A DNA stretch of 20,928 bases from Actinomortierella ambigua (lineage: Eukaryota; Mortierellomycota; Mortierellomycetes; Mortierellales; Mortierellaceae). Positions 18,313 through 20,928 of the stretch are shown here, piece by piece. The notes under the pieces were generated by a model. The model searched no databases and was not told where the DNA came from. It worked only from the letters and a program-made list of their open reading frames with translations. The stretch covers positions 1 through 20,928 of the forward strand of contig JAAAJB010000601.1 in the NCBI GenBank assembly GCA_016098155.1. The letters run 5' to 3'. Position 1 is the stretch's first letter. The number at the start of each line of letters is the position of its first letter. The position numbers and the translations under genes are program-made.

Positions 18313-20876
18313 ATGTCATCCCATCACCGGCGGGACGATTTAGCTGCTGCGGAGCAGGGTTTAGGCGGCCCAGCCTTGGAGACCGAGGCTTTGCTGGGCA
18401 ATTCACCCGGCGCCACCAATGTCAGCAATAACCCCCGAAAGAGCAGCAGCAAGCGGGGCCTCTCAGAGACTTCGCGCAAGCGCATCATTATCAGCCTGGC
18501 GGCCATCTCCGGTCTCCTGTTGGTCGTCATCGCCGGCGCGCTTGTTGCCAAGGTCGGTCGCGCTCCGAGTAAGTCCGCTTCCTCAGCATGTCATCAAACT
18601 GCGCATGATACCCAAGAACAAGGAAAGAGAGACGGTATCGACATGTTCCCCCACCCCTCCCATCCATCCTTTACCCTTTCCTTTCTTTTCCCCCACCCAC
18701 CCACCCCTTGCTTTGACCCCAGACCTTTCTCAATGTCACCTGCATTTATGGACACGATTTGTTTTCGTCCATAAGGGAAGGTTGAAAATAAAGGGGGAAG
18801 GGAAAGAAAAAGGGCGGGGGGAAACTCTAAATGATCCAAAAAGATGGGTCCGACAAAAGTGTCCCTGACTTTCGAAGCATAGTTGTACAAGAAAACTCAC
18901 AATGATTCGTGGGCGATGAACTCATTTTACACGTCAACGTAGTCATCGAGCGCAACACTCCTAGTTTGATCCGCGCTAAGCATGGTGCCGTTGCCGCTGA
19001 AGAAATCCACTGTTCCGAGATTGGCGTAAATGGTGAGTGGGATTGTGATTCCTGAAACATGGGGTACATTTTTTTAAAATCTACCCCGTTGGACGGACTC
19101 TACAATGACTAAGCCGCCTGAGTTGCCTTTTTTATTTTTTTTTCCCACCCGTAGTCCTCAAAGATGGAGGCAATGCTGTCGATGCGGCCATCGCTTCGTG
19201 CCTGTGCATCGGTACAGTCAACATGTTCTCGGCTGGTATTGGTGGTGGTGGCTTCATGACCATCCGCCTGCCCAACGGCACGGTGGAAGTCGTTGATTTC
19301 CGTGAGACCGCTCCAGAGGGCGCGACCGCGCGCATGTATACCCAAAACCCAATGCTCGCTCAAAGAGGTGGCCTTTCAGTCGCTGTTCCGTAAGTTTATG
19401 CCCGCATCATAGTGGTACAATGTGTGTGAAGAGGAAGACCAGATATCCCAGAAGACTGACTTTTGTCATGCTGACTTACCACAGTGGAGAGATCCGCGGG
19501 CTTGAGATTGCCCATAAGCGTTATGGCAAACTGCCGTGGGAGCGTCTGTTTTCCCCTTCCGTCAAACTGGCAAGAGAAGGATGGCTCGTTGGACCAGAGT
19601 TGGCTCGACGCATCCAGGTAATTTTCTATGAACACAAGAATCAGGGGGAATGTATCTCTAGCACGTTGAACCGCGTGCCTTTCCCACGGATTCATCCTGT
19701 CATCTTACACATATTTTTTTTGTTGATAGCTCGCCAAGGAACTGATGGAGAAAGAGCCCGATTGGTCCGAAGTCTTTGCGCCCAAAGGTACTGCATTACG
19801 CGAGGGAGAATTGATCCAGCGCAAGGCACTCGCCAACACGCTGGAGACGATTGCAAAGGAAGGCGCCGATGCATTCTACACTGGTAAAATTGCCCAGAGC
19901 ATGGTCGACCATGTTCGGAAGCACGGTGGTATCCTCAACATGAAGGACATGGCTGGCTATCGCGCACTGGTCAAGGAACCCCTTGTTGGGTTCTACCAGG
20001 GTCGCAAGGTTTACACAACGCCGGCGCCGACGAGCGGGCCTGTCCTTCTCAGCCTGCTAAACATTCTCGAGCGCTACGACCTTGGTCGTGACAGGACCCT
20101 TGATCCCCTCGAGGTCCACAGGATCATTGAGGCAATGAAGTTTGGCTATGCCCAGCGGACGGATCTCGGCGACCCAGACTTTACTGATCTTGAGAGCACG
20201 GTGAAGCATATCATCTCCAAGGACACAGCGGCCCAAATCCGCCACAACATTTCGGATGAGCACACCTTCGGTGTGGAGCACTATAACCCGCATTGGGGAG
20301 CGATTGAAAACCACGGTACCACGCACCTGTCGTCGGTCGACCAAGACAATATGGCGGTCGCGTTGACGTCAACGGTCAATCTTTTGTTTGGATCGCATTT
20401 GCTCGATCCCAAGACTGGCGTCATTCTCAACGACGAGATGGACGACTTTTCCATTCCTGGCAGGTCCAATGCCTTTGGACTTTATCCCTCTCCGTTCAAT
20501 TATCCTGGTAAGATATTTTTTTTTTTTTGTCCCGCGCGGGAAACTTTTTTTTTTTTTGTTGCACTCCTGTTCTCCCGAGAATCTTGTTCGTGTCAATCTC
20601 GTTCATGCCAATCACACTCGGCGGGGTTCTGACATATGCTGCTTTTTTTGCTGATGAAATATGCTAGCCCCTGGAAAGCGTCCTTTGTCGTCGTGTGTTC
20701 CCACAATTGTCGAGCGTGATGGTCAGTTTGAGCTTGCCCTCGGTGGAAGTGGTGGTTCTCGTATCACGACAGCTGTCATGCAGGTAAAGAGATGATGATG
20801 ATGATGCACTTGATCTGGAGTTTGCTTAATTCGTGCTACTACAATGCGTGTAATAATAACCTTGCCACCACTGACA

Positions 20877-20928
<52 letters not shown>
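18313..20928 (+). CDS. GGT1: Gamma-glutamyltransferase, 3' end outside the window
   Basis: Ntn-hydrolase that cleaves the gamma-glutamyl bond of glutathione and its conjugates, vacuolar in yeast (Ecm38). Exons are 18313-18568, 18943-19032, 19155-19389, 19485-19617, 19730-20507 and 20668-20783; all phases agree and 536 residues are visible. A cytosolic tail (1-57) with a dileucine motif (E23 to L28) is followed by a signal anchor (about 58-79), giving type II topology. Conserved features are [12 protein letters not shown] (118-129), GIGGGGF (143-149), the glutamate-binding R165 in DFRETAP, GLSVAVPGEIRG and [13 protein letters not shown]. The autocleavage nucleophile is T435 in [26 protein letters not shown] (the oxyanion-hole Ser-Ser) and the [11 protein letters not shown] glycine loop follow. 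About 90 C-terminal residues are missing, by comparison with human GGT1. The last intron begins at 20784 and runs into a (TC)n tract. Confidence 0.96.
20880..20928 (+). repeat. (TC)n dinucleotide tract at the window end
   Basis: About 24 uninterrupted TC units run to the last base, inside the GGT intron that begins at 20784. A short (GAT)n run lies nearby at about 20791-20805. The true length of the tract is unknown because the window ends in it. Confidence 0.9.

Noticed and set aside
17979..18431. A 150-codon plus-strand frame rich in Leu, Pro and Ser
   Set aside because: It is the pyrimidine-rich GGT leader read in frame and runs out of frame into the real GGT first exon.

Overview
This is nuclear DNA from a filamentous fungus, probably an early-diverging, intron-rich one such as a Mortierella-like Mucoromycota; the lineage is inference from gene structure and general protein feel, not from a search. 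The supporting signs are short GT-AG introns (about 95 to 374 bases, mostly with GTAAGT, GTATGG or GTACGT donors), a fungal-type vacuolar membrane protease (PFF1), a full-length ABCC transporter of YCF1/MRP type, and many homopolymer and CT/GA tracts in introns and leaders. There are no bacterial features, tRNA or rRNA genes, CRISPR arrays or recognisable transposon proteins.

Seven protein genes can be rebuilt exon by exon, each with consistent splice phases. From left to right: PFF1, an M28 multi-spanning vacuolar metallopeptidase (minus, 4933 to 1308, 5 exons, 986 aa); VPS26, a retromer subunit (plus, about 5701 to 7381, 310 aa); a phosducin-like protein of the PLP2/PDCL3 type (minus, 8858 to 7590, 5 exons, 239 aa); an ABCC/MRP full transporter (minus, 14732 to 9419, 5 exons, 1538 aa); a small lysine-rich hypothetical protein (minus, 15968 to 15507, 153 aa); an AlkB-like 2OG-Fe(II) dioxygenase (plus, 16560 to 17806, 3 exons, 286 aa); and gamma-glutamyltransferase (plus, 18313 onward, 6 exons and 536 residues visible, 3' end outside the window).

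PFF1/VPS26 and the hypothetical protein/AlkB-like gene are divergent pairs with probable shared promoters. VPS26/PLP2 are convergent with only 208 bases between stop codons. The first 1.3 kb has no confident gene, but holds a GC-rich structured element (about 330 to 664) and a weak coding-like fragment on the minus strand (about 777 to 1113).

Four of the seven genes belong to vacuole or endolysosome biology: PFF1, VPS26, the ABCC transporter (family role: moving glutathione conjugates into the vacuole) and gamma-glutamyltransferase (family role: degrading glutathione conjugates, vacuolar in yeast). PFF1, the ABCC protein and gamma-glutamyltransferase each carry an acidic dileucine motif in a segment predicted to be cytosolic. 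Whether this is functional clustering or chance is open. No clearly new system is visible. The points most worth checking are this vacuole/glutathione neighbourhood, the hairpins and 18-base minisatellite in the divergent promoter at 15969 to 16559, and the GC-rich element near the left end.
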